64,000 bases of DNA. It comes from DAOUEX01 sp034430235. Its GTDB lineage: Bacteria > Chloroflexota > Anaerolineae > UBA2200. The stretch covers positions 1 to 64,000 of the forward strand of contig CAYZGO010000013.1 of the NCBI GenBank assembly GCA_964478075.1, in the 5' to 3' direction. Both the position numbers and the translations under genes were made by a program. Below the pieces are notes generated by a model, which did no database searches, had not been told where the DNA came from, and worked only from the letters and a program-made list of their open reading frames with translations. Positions 42,984 to 53,200 of this stretch are shown here, piece after piece (within the stretch, counting starts at the first letter, position 1; each line of letters begins with the position of its first letter).

Positions 42984-43002
42984 TCGACCCTTTCCAGCCA
43001 AG

Positions 43003-43236
43003 TTATGTAATCTCGATATCAATCGCAGCAGCCTCGCTCTTACGCAGGGACAAATTGTAGCCTTTGATCTTGAGCTCGACGGGATCGCCCAAGGGAGCGA
43101 CGCGGACGACCTCAATCTCCGCATCACGGACTACACCCATGTCCAGGATACGCCGGTGAACCGGCCCCGAGCCACCTACCTTGACAATTCTGCCCTTCTC
43201 ACCAGGCTCAAGTTCACTCAACTTCTTGATTGCCAT
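43003..43236 (-). CDS. feoA: FeoA family protein 1
   Basis: 77-aa FeoA: ELEPGEKGRIVKVGGSGPVH, RRILDMGVVRDAEIEVVRVAPLGDPVELKIKG, LSLRKSEA. Start 43236 follows AAAGGAGG. First gene of the feo transcript driven from the promoter at 43292-43365. Confidence 0.9.
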   Translation of the reverse strand: MAIKKLSELEPGEKGRIVKVGGSGPVHRRILDMGVVRDAEIEVVRVAPLGDPVELKIKGYNLSLRKSEAAAIDIEIT

Positions 43237-43291
43237 CCTCTCACCTCCTTTCATTGCTGTAGTAGATAACAACAAGCTAAACGTGATGTAG

Positions 43292-43365
43292 AGTTAGGTA
43301 CTCCTAACTGCGACTTAATAGCACAAATTCGCGTCTTTGTCAAATCGTGTTAGGGATGCCTAACA
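43292..43365 (-). promoter_or_regulatory. feo promoter framed by two DtxR/IdeR boxes
   Basis: Minus strand: -35 TTGACA (43338-43343), 17-bp spacer, -10 TATTAA (43315-43320). Upstream of the -35 is TGTTAGG-GATG-CCTAACA (43348-43365), and past the -10 is AGTTAGG-TACT-CCTAACT (43292-43309), both perfect dyads with the TTAGG/CCTAA half-sites of DtxR/IdeR/MntR-type boxes. Their centres are 56 bp apart. Iron-dependent repression is expected. Confidence 0.85.
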
Positions 43366-43445
43366 AAGGAATCCTGAAGCTGATCAATGAGTTGGGGAAA
43401 TAGGAGGGAATGGCTTACTGCTCTGTGCAGCACTCTCTAAACGTG

Positions 43446-43472
43446 AAGAGGCTCTCAAGAAGAGAGCCTCTT
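43446..43472. terminator. 11-bp hairpin
   Basis: AAGAGGCTCTC (43446-43456), AAGAA, GAGAGCCTCTT (43462-43472). No long T-tract on either strand. The rest of 43366-43808 has only repeat fragments (a CCTCC/GGAGG rich stretch and CATCCCGCTTGACGGGG at about 43734). Confidence 0.55.
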
Positions 43473-43808
43473 GTAGAATGCGTTTCCCTTTTGAACTCAG
43501 CGGCTTCGATCGCTAGCTGCCAGGCGGATACCTGGGGGTGTAGGCCAGATTGGGAGCAAACAGACCCTCCCGGAGGTTGGCGATAACGCTTTGCAGCCTC
43601 CAGGAAAGGCACGCAACGTGTTATCAGAACCTCCAGGAGGGTTGGCCCCGGGAACCTGCCCCCAACGTGACCTGGACCGGATATCCGGCTCGGAGCCTAT
43701 CCGAAAACAGTGGGCCGGGTTCCCACGTCGTTCATCCCGCTTGACGGGGCCCGGCTATCCAGCAGCGTGGGAGCTGCTTCTGCTGGCTTTCCGCATAGGC
43801 ACTTATAG

Positions 43809-44699
43809 CTAGGTCCTCGCCTCCACGTTGGAGAGCAACTCAATGACTTTGATCACTGCCGAGTGATCCAGGTCGCCCCAGCCGTTAGCCTGCATGGCAC
43901 TGAACAGCTCGTGCGCCAGGGCTGATGCTGGCAGGCAGCACTCAAAAGCTCGCGCTGTCTCGCGGATGATGTTCAGGTCCTTGTAGTGAAAGCGGCTGCG
44001 AAATCCAGGCTCAAAATCCCCCTTGATGACACGTGGGCCCCGCACATCCATGACCCGCGACTGTGCATATCCGCCACTCAGCACTTTGAGCACGATGGCC
44101 GGATCCACCCCCGCCTTGGCGCCCAGCACTAAAGCCTCGGCCATCCCAATAAAGTTCAACGCGACCTGGATCTGGTTGCAGGCCTTCACCGTCTGCCCCG
44201 CACCAGATGATCCACACAGTACCGGCGTGCCAAGCAACTTGAAGATGGGCCTGGCCCGTTCAAACGCCTGCGGCTCCCCACCCACCATGATGGAAAGCGT
44301 AGCGTTCCGTGCCCCCACATCGCCGCCAGAGACCGGCGCATCCAGCATCGGGCAGCCCTTCTCTGCCGCTGCCTTGGCCACCTCCACTGCCGTCACCGGC
44401 GAAATAGTGGACATGTCAATCAGCAGCGTGCCCGGCCTGACTCCAGCCAGCACGCCATCTGCGCTCAGATAGACTTTTTCCACCTCCGGTGAATCTGGCA
44501 CCATGGAGATGACCACGTCGCTGCGCTCAGCCACATCTTTGCAGGACAGCCCAGCCTCCGCTCCAAGCGCCACCAGCGGCTCCATCTTGGATGCAGTGCG
44601 GTTGTACACCACCATCCTGTACCCAGCGCGCAGCAGGTGTGCTGCCATAGGCGCGCCCATGATCCCCAGACCAATGAAGCCAATTGCCTCTCTTGCCAT
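43809..44699 (-). CDS. Beta-hydroxyacid dehydrogenase (3-hydroxyisobutyrate/tartronate semialdehyde reductase type)
   Basis: 296-aa NAD(P)-dependent dehydrogenase. Rossmann motif IGFIGLGIMGAPMAAHLLRAGY, LIDMSTISP, substrate motif DAPVSGGDVGARNATLSIMVGG, catalytic Lys in GAGQTVKACNQIQVA and the C-terminal FHYKDLNIIRETA. ATG 44699 follows GAGGG. Substrate among hydroxyisobutyrate, tartronate semialdehyde and related acids cannot be settled. Confidence 0.88.
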   Translation of the reverse strand: MAREAIGFIGLGIMGAPMAAHLLRAGYRMVVYNRTASKMEPLVALGAEAGLSCKDVAERSDVVISMVPDSPEVEKVYLSADGVLAGVRPGTLLIDMSTISPVTAVEVAKAAAEKGCPMLDAPVSGGDVGARNATLSIMVGGEPQAFERARPIFKLLGTPVLCGSSGAGQTVKACNQIQVALNFIGMAEALVLGAKAGVDPAIVLKVLSGGYAQSRVMDVRGPRVIKGDFEPGFRSRFHYKDLNIIRETARAFECCLPASALAHELFSAMQANGWGDLDHSAVIKVIELLSNVEART

Positions 44700-44996
44700 G
44701 TTCATCCCTCGTGCTCTGCCATGTCTTCGCTCTTTGACAGGATTGTAACACATGCCTACCCCTGCTGCAAGCACAGGATACGCCGAGGGTCTACGTGAGG
44801 TTGGGGCCAAGTTTGTGGCGATCCGCTGCCAGTTGTTGACACGGGAGATGAAGCGGATCGGCAGCGGATGAAAAACGGATAATCGGATGGTAGTGCGCGT
44901 CGGCGAGCACCTATCCGATTACCCGTTGCGATCCGCTGCCACAAAACGAACGAGCGGGCTGGCTCCTCTGTTGTTCAGCGGCAGCCCGAGTCAGCA

Positions 44997-45096
44997 GGGG
45001 CGAGGCATTCCCGTCTGTGTCTTGCACCAGACTTTGCATTCCATCTGATGAGGCATCTAGCATAGACCAAGATGCGTGCTTGGAATGCCTCGCCCC
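44997..45096. mobile_element. 100-bp element with 15-bp terminal inverted repeats
   Basis: GGGGCGAGGCATTCC (44997-45011) and GGAATGCCTCGCCCC (45082-45096) are perfect inverted repeats around 70 bp of non-coding DNA, a MITE-like layout. Upstream, 44817-44945 has GATCCGCTGCC in direct copies. This gap (44700-45650) holds no gene. Confidence 0.65.
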
Positions 45097-45127
45097 TACA
45101 TGGTTCACGCCCAAGCGCAAAAAAAAA

Positions 45128-45158
45128 GGTGACCGGCACCTTGGAGGTGCCGGTCACC
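45128..45158 (-). terminator. Duplicated terminator, distal copy
   Basis: GGTGACCGGCACCT and AGGTGCCGGTCACC around TGG, with a run of A at 45119-45127 that reads as T on the minus strand. It is the same sequence as 45598-45628, including the trailing CACTCAACTACGCTGCCTGC. It suggests a segment duplication. Confidence 0.7.
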
Positions 45159-45247
45159 TCACTCAACTACGCTGCCTGCTCCAGTGTTCAGCGGCAGTTG
45201 CGCAGCACAGGTAGAGACGTTGCCTTGCCCCACGGATACCGGTAGAG

Positions 45248-45577
45248 ACGTTGCCTCGCCCCACAAATGGCGAGACTGCGCATGCAACGTCTCTACGCTG
45301 CAAACGCCGACCAGCACCAGCTATTCACGCTGGTGCGCCCTCCATGTCCACGCTGTCGCTGCCAGCCGCACCGCCGTCAAACAGGCGGTGCTGGAGCTCC
45401 ATGCCCCACCTTCAGCGGCAGTTGCGCAGTCCCCGGAACGCAACGGAGCGTTCGTCCTCCCGTCAGGGATCTTCGGCCCTCCGGGACGAACGGCGCGCAG
45501 CGAAGCGGAGACGGGAGCGCAGTACTGCCGCGCTCCCCTCGCAGTACCACTGCGAGGCACAAAGGGGAAGTGCCGCG
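45248..45577. repeat. Long direct repeat, left copy
   Basis: Contains CGTTGCCTCGCCCCACAAAT, the GTAGAGACGTTGC-type palindrome, then CCAGCACCAGCT with CACGCTGGTGCGCCCTCCAT and the stretch to about 45577. About 90% identical over 140 bp to the copy at 47131-47421. The two bracket the surface-protein gene at 45651-46892. Confidence 0.75.
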
Positions 45578-45597
45578 CTTCCTGAAGAAAAAACAAA

Positions 45598-45628
45598 GGT
45601 GACCGGCACCTTGGAGGTGCCGGTCACC
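45598..45628 (-). terminator. Terminator of the surface-protein gene
   Basis: On the minus strand GGTGACCGGCACCT, CCA, AGGTGCCGGTCACC is followed by TTTGTTTTTTC, an intrinsic terminator 22 bp after the gene's stop. Confidence 0.85.
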
Positions 45629-45650
45629 TCACCCAACTACACTGCCTGCT

Positions 45651-46892
45651 TTACCACCAAGTTATCGGCCAATTGTACAGATACGGCAGGAAGATCCGGT
45701 ACTGCGCCACAGCCCCAAAGTGCACCGTGCTCGTCTCACCCGCAACGACTCCTACCTCAAAGACGCTGTCTGTGGTAGGCCAATAGCCAGCGGGGCTGGT
45801 GACGTTGAGGATATAGTCACCTGCCGCCAACTCGCTGAAGACACAGAGACCCGTCTCATCTGTCGTGCAGGACGCAATCGGCTCATCGTTGTTTGCGTAG
45901 CGCAGCTTGTGACCCGCGCTTGCTGAACTACCTCCAGTTGCGTATAGCTGCATCAATGCTCCTGCCAGCGGTGGTTCGCCCGCATCCGCTGCACCGTCTG
46001 CGTTGAGGTCGTCCCAGGCATAGGCAGCAATGCTGCCTGTGACCTGTGGCCCAAAGGGCGTGGCCGTGGGCGTTGGCGTATCGGTCGGCGTCGCCGTATG
46101 CGTCGGCGTCGGCGTGTAGGTTGGCGTCGGCGTTGGTGTGTAGGTTGGTGTTGGCGTGGGCGTGGCTGTCGGTGGCGGCGGTGGCGCGGTGATGGTTGTC
46201 GCCTCGGTCGTAGTCACCACGCACGTGTCCCACCGTGCGTTCACCGTATTGGTGACCACGCCCCGCGTCGTCGAGTGCGTCCCCAGCCATAGCGTCACGC
46301 TGATGCTCCCACCAGCCAGCAGCGAGCTGACGGTGCGCGTGACGACGGCCGCCCGCGGCTGCTGCATCCACCCGGCGTTGGCCGGCTCGTTGGCTAAGTA
46401 CGTGCCTGCCGGCAGGGTGTCCGTCAGCATGATAGTCCCCGCCGTGGTAGTCGCGGTGTTGGTCACCACGACGGTGTACCTGATGTAATGGGTCGCTGCC
46501 ACGGGATCCTTTAGATCGGTCTTGGCAATATCCAGACCGCAAAGTGCTCCCGTTGGGAAAACATATGCCGAGCCCTGGTCGCTGTTGGAACCGATGTCAT
46601 CGTGTTCTGCCCCGACAACCATGGTGTCGCAGGAGACGGCCACGGCATAGCCAAAGCAGTCGCCGGCCGCGCCGTCGTTGCCCGTCAGCTTCACCACCTC
46701 GGTCGGGTTCAGCCCCGCCAAACGGTATGAGGCGCCCGCCTTGGCCGCAGCAGCAGGCACTTCGGAGTCCAGGGAAATGCCAGCCGCGGACGCGTCTGGC
46801 TCCACCGGCTGGCGGGCCAGCATGGTGGCGGGGGATACAACCAGTGAGAGGACAATCGCCGACAGAATGATGACAGTGAGTCGCTTGCACAT
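45651..46892 (-). CDS. Exported surface protein: FG-GAP-like, DUF11 and SdrD-B-like domains
   Basis: 413-aa secreted protein. Signal peptide from 46892 (MCKRLTVIILSAIVLSLVVS; GGAGGGAACC upstream). FG-GAP-like segment (LTGNDGAAGDCFGYAVAVS), DUF11 repeat (YTVVVTNTATTTAGTIMLTD), a Pro/Thr linker of about 45 residues, then an SdrD-B-like domain (IAAYAWDDLNADGAADAGEP, GDYILNVTSPAGYWPTTDSV). It ends YRIFLPYLYNWPITWW, a variant of the YLP tail. Likely a cell-surface stalk or adhesin. Confidence 0.8.
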   Translation of the reverse strand: MCKRLTVIILSAIVLSLVVSPATMLARQPVEPDASAAGISLDSEVPAAAAKAGASYRLAGLNPTEVVKLTGNDGAAGDCFGYAVAVSCDTMVVGAEHDDIGSNSDQGSAYVFPTGALCGLDIAKTDLKDPVAATHYIRYTVVVTNTATTTAGTIMLTDTLPAGTYLANEPANAGWMQQPRAAVVTRTVSSLLAGGSISVTLWLGTHSTTRGVVTNTVNARWDTCVVTTTEATTITAPPPPPTATPTPTPTYTPTPTPTYTPTPTHTATPTDTPTPTATPFGPQVTGSIAAYAWDDLNADGAADAGEPPLAGALMQLYATGGSSASAGHKLRYANNDEPIASCTTDETGLCVFSELAAGDYILNVTSPAGYWPTTDSVFEVGVVAGETSTVHFGAVAQYRIFLPYLYNWPITWW

Positions 46893-47130
46893 GGTTCCCT
46901 CCTTGTCAGGTGTGAATCGCAGTGCATAGGAACAACAACAGAGCCTCACAGCCACGGGTGTGAGAGAGAACAGCTACCAACGATTGTAGCACACTTTCAC
47001 GGATTGTCAAGTCCGGAAGAGCGCAGTCGACGCGTCAGCACGAGTAGAGACGTTGCCTCGCCCCACCCCGCCCAAGCGATGCGCAGTCCGGCCATTTTCC
47101 AGGCGGGGCCGGGACTCCGCAGACGGGAAG

Positions 47131-47459
47131 ACGTTGCCTCGCCCCACAAATGGCGAGACTGCGCATGCAACGTCTCTACGTTCCTTGACCCAAATCCCTG
47201 GAGCGCCATACCGCAAATTCCGACCAGCACCAGCTGTTCACGCTGGTGCGCCCTCCATGTCCACGCTGTCGCTGCCAGGCGCACCGCCGTCAAACAGGCG
47301 GTGCTGGAGCGCCATGGCCTACCTTCCCCGCCAGTTGCCCAGTCCCCGGAACGCAAGGGAGCGCGGTACTACCGCGGTCCCCTCGCAGTACCACTGCGAG
47401 GCACAAAGGGGAAGTACCGCGGGTCAGCAGTAAGGGCGAGACTGTGCCTCGCCCTTACA
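47131..47459. repeat. Long direct repeat, right copy, plus hairpin
   Basis: 47131-47421 matches 45248-45577 (see there). 47430-47458 is a further hairpin, TAAGGGCGAG with CTCGCCCTTA. A partial third copy (CTGGTGCGTCCTCCAGGGCC and CACGCTGTCGCTGCCAGGCG) lies at about 47465-47508. A GTAGAGACG piece is at 47045. The 711-bp gap 46893-47603 is thus mostly repeats plus the mutS promoter. Confidence 0.7.
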
Positions 47460-47534
47460 TAGCTGGTGCTGGTGCGTCCTCCAGGGCCACGCTGTCGCTG
47501 CCAGGCGCTTGGGCCAGCACGGCACAACATCACT

Positions 47535-47563
47535 TTGACAGCACCTCGCTTGTCCGCTATACT
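47535..47563 (+). promoter_or_regulatory. mutS promoter
   Basis: -35 TTGACA (47535-47540), 17-bp spacer, -10 TATACT (47558-47563), about 40 bp before the mutS start. Confidence 0.8.
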
Positions 47564-47603
47564 TGACGTGTCCGATAACAGCAGGCCGACTGGAGAGAAT
47601 GCC

Positions 47604-50186
47604 ATGACCACGCCGCTGCGCAGGCAGTATCTGCGCATCAAGAAGCGCTTCCCTGACACCATCGTGCTCTTCCGCCTGGGCGACTTTTACGAGACGTTCG
47701 ACGACGACGCCAAAATCATCTCCTCGGTGTGCGACATCGTGCTCACCTCGCGTCCCGCCGGCAAAGGGCAGCGTGTGCCCCTGGCGGGCGTGCCCTATCA
47801 TGCCGTGGAAGGCTACCTGGCGCGCCTGATTGCCGCCGGACACAAGGTAGCCATCGTCGAGCAGATGGAGCGGCAAAAGCCCAAAGGCTTGATGGGGCGT
47901 GAGGTGGTGCGTGTGGTCACGCCTGGCACGGTGGTAGAGCCCGCATTGCTGCAGGAGAAACGCAACAACTATCTGGCGGCAATTGCTTTTCAAGGCGAGC
48001 GAGCTGGCCTAGCGTACGTGGACATTACCACTGGCGAGTTCAGAACGACGCACTTTGACGGTGCGCAGGCCACAAACAAGGCGTGGCAAGAACTGGAGCG
48101 CCTGCAGCCTGCTGAGGTGCTCATCAGCGACAAGGTAAGCCCGGCACAAGAGCTGGCCAGCAGTCACAACTTCTCCGCGTACGCCGACTGGCACTTTGAC
48201 TACGGAAACGCTGAGCGGGCCTTGCTGGAGCACTTTGAGGTTGCATCACTGGATGGATACGGCTGTGCAGGACTACCGCTGGCTGTGTCGGCAGCCGGTG
48301 CCATCGTGCAGTACCTGGCGGAGACGCAAAAGGCCGCGCTGCAGCAGCTCACGCAGCTATCCACCTACTCAACGCAAGAGTTCATGACCCTCGACGCAGC
48401 GACGCGCCGCAACCTCGAGCTGACGAGCACGATTCGCGCTGCCACAGTGCGCGGTTCGCTGCTGGGCGTGCTGGACGACACCAAGACGGCTATGGGGGGC
48501 AGGCTGCTGCGGCAGTGGATCAGCCAGCCGCTGCTGGACCTGACCGCACTGCAGCATCGGCAGGACGGGGTGCAGGCTTTCCACGACGACGCGCCACACC
48601 GCACCGCCCTGCGCGCCCTGCTCAAACGCGTTGCTGACATCGAGCGGCTCGCCAACCGTGTGGTGCAGCACGTGGCCAGGCCGCGCGACCTGGTGGGGCT
48701 GCGCGATTCGCTGCAGGTCGTATCCGAGATCATCCCTCTGCTCAAGGAGATGGCTGCCGAGCGGGACGCAGACCTGCCCGCCAATGCGCTCGATCCCTGC
48801 ACAGAGGTCGTAACGCTGATCTCACAAGCCATCGCGCCCGATCCCCCGGCCACGCTGGCTGCAGGAGGCGTGATAGCCCCTGGGTTTTCCACCGAACTGG
48901 ACAGCGTGCTCGGTGCCGCACGAGAGGCGAAGCAGTGGGTCGCCAAGCTGCAGCTCCACGAGCGCCAGCGCACGGGCATCAAGTCACTGAAGGTGGGCTA
49001 CAACAAAGTCTTCGGCTACTACATCGAAGTCACCAAGCCGAACCTGGATGCTGTCCCCGACGAATACATCCGCAAGCAGACACTGGTCAACGCAGAACGT
49101 TTCATCACGCCCGAGTTGAAAGAGCACGAGTCGCTCATTCTCAACGCTGAGGAGCGCCGCGCTGAACTGGAAGGGCATATCTACCGCCAGGTCTGCGAGC
49201 AGGTGGCAGCCGCGGCCCCACGCATGCTTTCCACTGCGCACGCCCTGGCAGAACTCGACGTCTACGCCACGCTGGCAGAAGTGGCACAGCGCAGCCGCTA
49301 CGTGCGCCCCACGCTCAACGAGGGCGACAGCATCAACATCGTCGGCGGACGGCATCCAGTCGTAGAGCTCACTCTGCACGAAGAAGCGTTTGTTCCGAAT
49401 GACGTCCAGCTCTCGCCGCAAGAGACCATCCTGGTCATCACCGGGCCCAACATGTCTGGCAAGAGCACGTACCTGCGCCAGGTAGCGCTTATCATCCTGA
49501 TGGCACAGATTGGCTCGTTCGTGCCTGCCGATTCGGCGGAGATCGGCCTCGCAGACCGCATCTTCACCCGCGTGGGCGCGCAGGACGAGATCAGCGCGGG
49601 GCAGAGCACTTTTATGGTGGAGATGGTAGAGACAGCCAACATCCTCAACCATGCCACCAACCGCAGCCTGCTCATCTTGGACGAGATAGGGCGCGGCACG
49701 AGCACCTACGATGGCATATCCATCGCCTGGGCAGTGGTCGAGTACATCCACAACCACCCCCGCCTGCAGGCCAAGACGCTTTTCGCCACGCACTACCACG
49801 AACTGACTGAGTTGGCCCGTTTCTTGCCACACGTATGCAACTATAACGTGGCCGTGGCTGAGGAAGGGGATCACGTGGTGTTCCTGCACAAGATCGTGCC
49901 TGGCGGCGCCGATCGGAGCTACGGCATCCACGTGGCCCAACTGGCCGGCCTGCCCAAACCGGTGATCCGCCGTGCCGAGGAAATCCTGGAGAACCTGGAG
50001 CAAGAAGTGCAGGGCTCGCCGGCTGGCGCGGTGCCGCGCCGCGTCACGCACGTACAGCAGTTGTCCCTGTTCCCGGGCAGCCATCCAGTGCTGGACGAAC
50101 TGCAGGAACTGGACCTCCCCTCTATGTCCCCTTTGGAAGCCATCAACAAGCTGTACGAGCTGCAGGAAAAGGCCAGGGAATCATAG
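47604..50186 (+). CDS. mutS: DNA mismatch repair protein MutS
   Basis: 860-aa full-length mismatch-recognition ATPase. The mismatch-reading Phe-x-Glu is in FRLGDFYE (F28-Y29-E30). The lever and clamp domains follow, then Walker A GPNMSGKST, DEIGRGTSTYDG (Walker B) and FATHYHELTEL. Start at ATG 47604 after TGGAGAG; the longer frame runs into repeats. C-terminus ends LSPMS-type region SPLEAINKLYELQ. Length and motifs are normal for MutS1. Confidence 0.95.
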   Translation: MTTPLRRQYLRIKKRFPDTIVLFRLGDFYETFDDDAKIISSVCDIVLTSRPAGKGQRVPLAGVPYHAVEGYLARLIAAGHKVAIVEQMERQKPKGLMGREVVRVVTPGTVVEPALLQEKRNNYLAAIAFQGERAGLAYVDITTGEFRTTHFDGAQATNKAWQELERLQPAEVLISDKVSPAQELASSHNFSAYADWHFDYGNAERALLEHFEVASLDGYGCAGLPLAVSAAGAIVQYLAETQKAALQQLTQLSTYSTQEFMTLDAATRRNLELTSTIRAATVRGSLLGVLDDTKTAMGGRLLRQWISQPLLDLTALQHRQDGVQAFHDDAPHRTALRALLKRVADIERLANRVVQHVARPRDLVGLRDSLQVVSEIIPLLKEMAAERDADLPANALDPCTEVVTLISQAIAPDPPATLAAGGVIAPGFSTELDSVLGAAREAKQWVAKLQLHERQRTGIKSLKVGYNKVFGYYIEVTKPNLDAVPDEYIRKQTLVNAERFITPELKEHESLILNAEERRAELEGHIYRQVCEQVAAAAPRMLSTAHALAELDVYATLAEVAQRSRYVRPTLNEGDSINIVGGRHPVVELTLHEEAFVPNDVQLSPQETILVITGPNMSGKSTYLRQVALIILMAQIGSFVPADSAEIGLADRIFTRVGAQDEISAGQSTFMVEMVETANILNHATNRSLLILDEIGRGTSTYDGISIAWAVVEYIHNHPRLQAKTLFATHYHELTELARFLPHVCNYNVAVAEEGDHVVFLHKIVPGGADRSYGIHVAQLAGLPKPVIRRAEEILENLEQEVQGSPAGAVPRRVTHVQQLSLFPGSHPVLDELQELDLPSMSPLEAINKLYELQEKARES

Positions 50187-50264
50187 GGCTGCTTCGACCG
50201 CACGCTCGTGAGAGGCCGTCTGAGAAGGGGAAAAAGTCACTGCTCCCAGCGAGGCGGCATCGGA

Positions 50265-53200
50265 CTAGCCAAGGTCTGTTCTCAGCTCGACCTTGCCACC
50301 GAAGTTGAGCATGCACAGGGTGAGCCGCGGCTGCTGGCCCAGCAGGTGCTCGGCTGCCTCCACGTAGCGCTTGGCCTGCTTCCGATAGCCCTGCCCATCC
50401 AACAAGGCTGTGAATTCGGCCTCATCCCGTACTTCGTCAGTCTTGAACTCGACGATGGTCCACGTGTCATCACGCAGATAGAGAGCATCCATAACACCGC
50501 TCTCTACGTGTCCATCCCTCATCAGACTGTATGGTACCTCATGCAGCCGCCGCTGGGCGCTGTCCATCTCGATGAACAGCGCATGAGCCCGAAAGCGCTG
50601 CAGGAGCCCCTGACTCTTACGAGCTGCATCATCCAGTTGACGGATATCAGTGATGCCATAACCCCTGGCCCGGGCCTTGGCCCAGCGTTCGAATGTGTCG
50701 TCCGGGAAGCGCCACGCGGCCAGCGCCTCATGTACCAGCGACCCCACCACCCACGCTGGTGCCCGAGGCCGTTTGACTACCGGGACTACTCGCCAAACCC
50801 GCCGTGGCGGTCTCCTGTCCCGCTCTCGTGTACGAGCGTCTACGTGCTCCTGCAAGAAAGACACGGGGTGCAGCAGAGGGGGTGGCAGAGGCACCTCAGG
50901 TGCAGGCTGCATCTGCCGTTCGCAAGATGCGGCCCGGCATTTCCATCGCGGTTCGAAAACAGTGCAGGCGACTGGAGTCTGGCCTATCTGCAGACTCGCG
51001 TGGATGGCTTCCGCACCAGTCTCATCGTACTGGACACGCGCACCTTCAAGCCCCAGCTCCTGCGAACCGGCCATTTGTGCCAGCCAACCTCGACACTTTC
51101 CGGGCATACCATCCGCCGTCAGCCCGATGCACCCGCTGAGAATCAGTCTCTCGCGGGCTCGCGTAGCAGCCACGTAGAGAAGCCGATCTGACTCTGCTGC
51201 ATCCTTGTCGCTGTCACACGCCTTGCCCAAACGGTAGATGGCCGGCAGTTCCTTGTCATCACCCTTGAGTGGCAGCAGCACGCCCAAGTCAGGGTCAACC
51301 AGAACACCACCGCCGCCGCGCCCCTGATAAGTGACGTCACCAATGACCACCACTTGAAACTCCAGGCCCTTGGCCGCGTGCACAGTCATGATCTGCACAG
51401 CCCCTTCAGTCGTGGCACGCGCTTCGCCCTCACGTGTGCCGCTGTCACGCAGGCTGCTCACGTATTCGAGAAACTCCCCAACGCTCACGATGCCGCTGGC
51501 ATGGGCATCAGCCAGAAGCTTGGCCACATTCCGCACTCCACGGCTCTGTCCGGCCTGGATCAGTGCCGCACGGTAGCCTGTAGCATCCAGGTAAGACTTT
51601 AGCAGGTCGGCGACGCGGGTTCTACCGACCTGTTCATGCAACTCGCCGACAATGCGGACGCAGCGCGCGGCTCTGGCACCCTCTATGGCAAGCAGTTCCT
51701 GTCCTCTCTCCCGCAGCACATCCCACAGAGCCACCGTCTCTTCCTGTTCACGGCGTTGCTGGCAGAGGGAATAGAGCGCTGCATCTGAAAGCGAAAAGGC
51801 AGGCGAGCGCAGCAAGCCAACCAGCGCCAGATCATCAGTCGGGTCTGCCACGGCTTCAAGCGCATTGAGCAGGTCGCGAATCTCCGGACGCTGATAGAAA
51901 CCGCGCCCGGCAACGGTACGGAAGGGAATCCCGGCCTGATCCAGGGCATCCTCATAGGGTGCGAACGAGGTCGAAGCGCGGCACAGGATCGCCACCTCAC
52001 CATAGTCCCCACCGTCGTCCTTCAACTCGGCAATCCGCTCCGCCAGCACTTCTGCCGCTCTGGCCAGTGCGCCACCAGACTTGGTGCCCACGGCCAGGAG
52101 CAGCTCAACATACGGAGCCTTGCCACCAGAAATGGGTTCCTCGCGATAGTGTCGCAGCGGCACGAAAGGCTCGGCCCAGGGGCGCGCTGGGTCTGGCTGC
52201 TCGCCCAGCACCGGACGGAGCAGATCATTCAAGCCGTTGACCAGATCACGATGCGCACGGTAGGATGTATCCAGCGCATAGACAAAGCCGCCTTCACGAT
52301 CGATTCGCTCTCGTTCAGCGCGAAAGATGGTCACATCAGCCCCTCGAAAGCGGTAGATGGACTGCTTGGCATCGCCGACGATGAACAGTCTGCCCCTGTC
52401 CCCGTTCAGCAGCGCCACAAGGTCACGCTGGCGGCCATTGGTGTCCTGGAACTCGTCCACCAGGATGGCACGGGCTTCACCTTGCCAGCGGGCACGTACC
52501 GACCCGTTCCGTTGCAGCAGCGTTAGCGCACGCTGCTCCAGGTCATCAAAGTCGAGGGCGCTCAGCCCCTGCTTGAGCAGGTCGTAGCGTTGGCATGCAA
52601 AGGTGAACAGAGCACGCAGAGCAGGAACTGCTTGAGCCAGTTCCTCGTCCAGTGGCGTGAATGAGCCCTCGGACAAGGCGGCCTGTTTCCACACGTCGCG
52701 CAGGGTGCGCAGTGCATTCTTGACGTCGCGCAGTTGCTCCTGGCCCCCCGGCCAGGCTTTGCCACCGCCGCCGCTCAGGTTGATAGAACCCAGACGTGAC
52801 AGAGACGCGATTCGATCCTCGAGCTGGCCAGTTGCGCCGTCAATCGCAGCCAGGGCGTCACGGCGCTGGCACTCGATTCTGTCGTCTGGCAGACGCGCAG
52901 CATTCTCCCTCAGGGTGTCCACAGCATCCAGCCACAGTGAGCCGCTCAGGAGCGCAGTGAGTGCCTCCTGCTGTCGCCCAGCGAGCACCTGGCGCCAGTG
53001 ACCAGATACATCTGCAGGCAAGTGAGCGAGAGCAGCCGCTGTGTCGAGCCGCCGCTTCACCAGCCGGTCGAGCGTCAAGCGCAGGCTGCGCTCGCCCAAC
53101 AGGGCGAACAATATCACGGCCTCTTCATTGTCCGCAGCCCAGGCCAGTGCTTCGTCTATCGCCTGCCTGCACAGAATGTTGCTCTGCCCCTCGTCCAGCA

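Noticed and set aside
45301..45602. Short open frames across the direct repeats as genes
   Set aside because: Frames are open on both strands, lack ribosome sites and follow the repeat structure.
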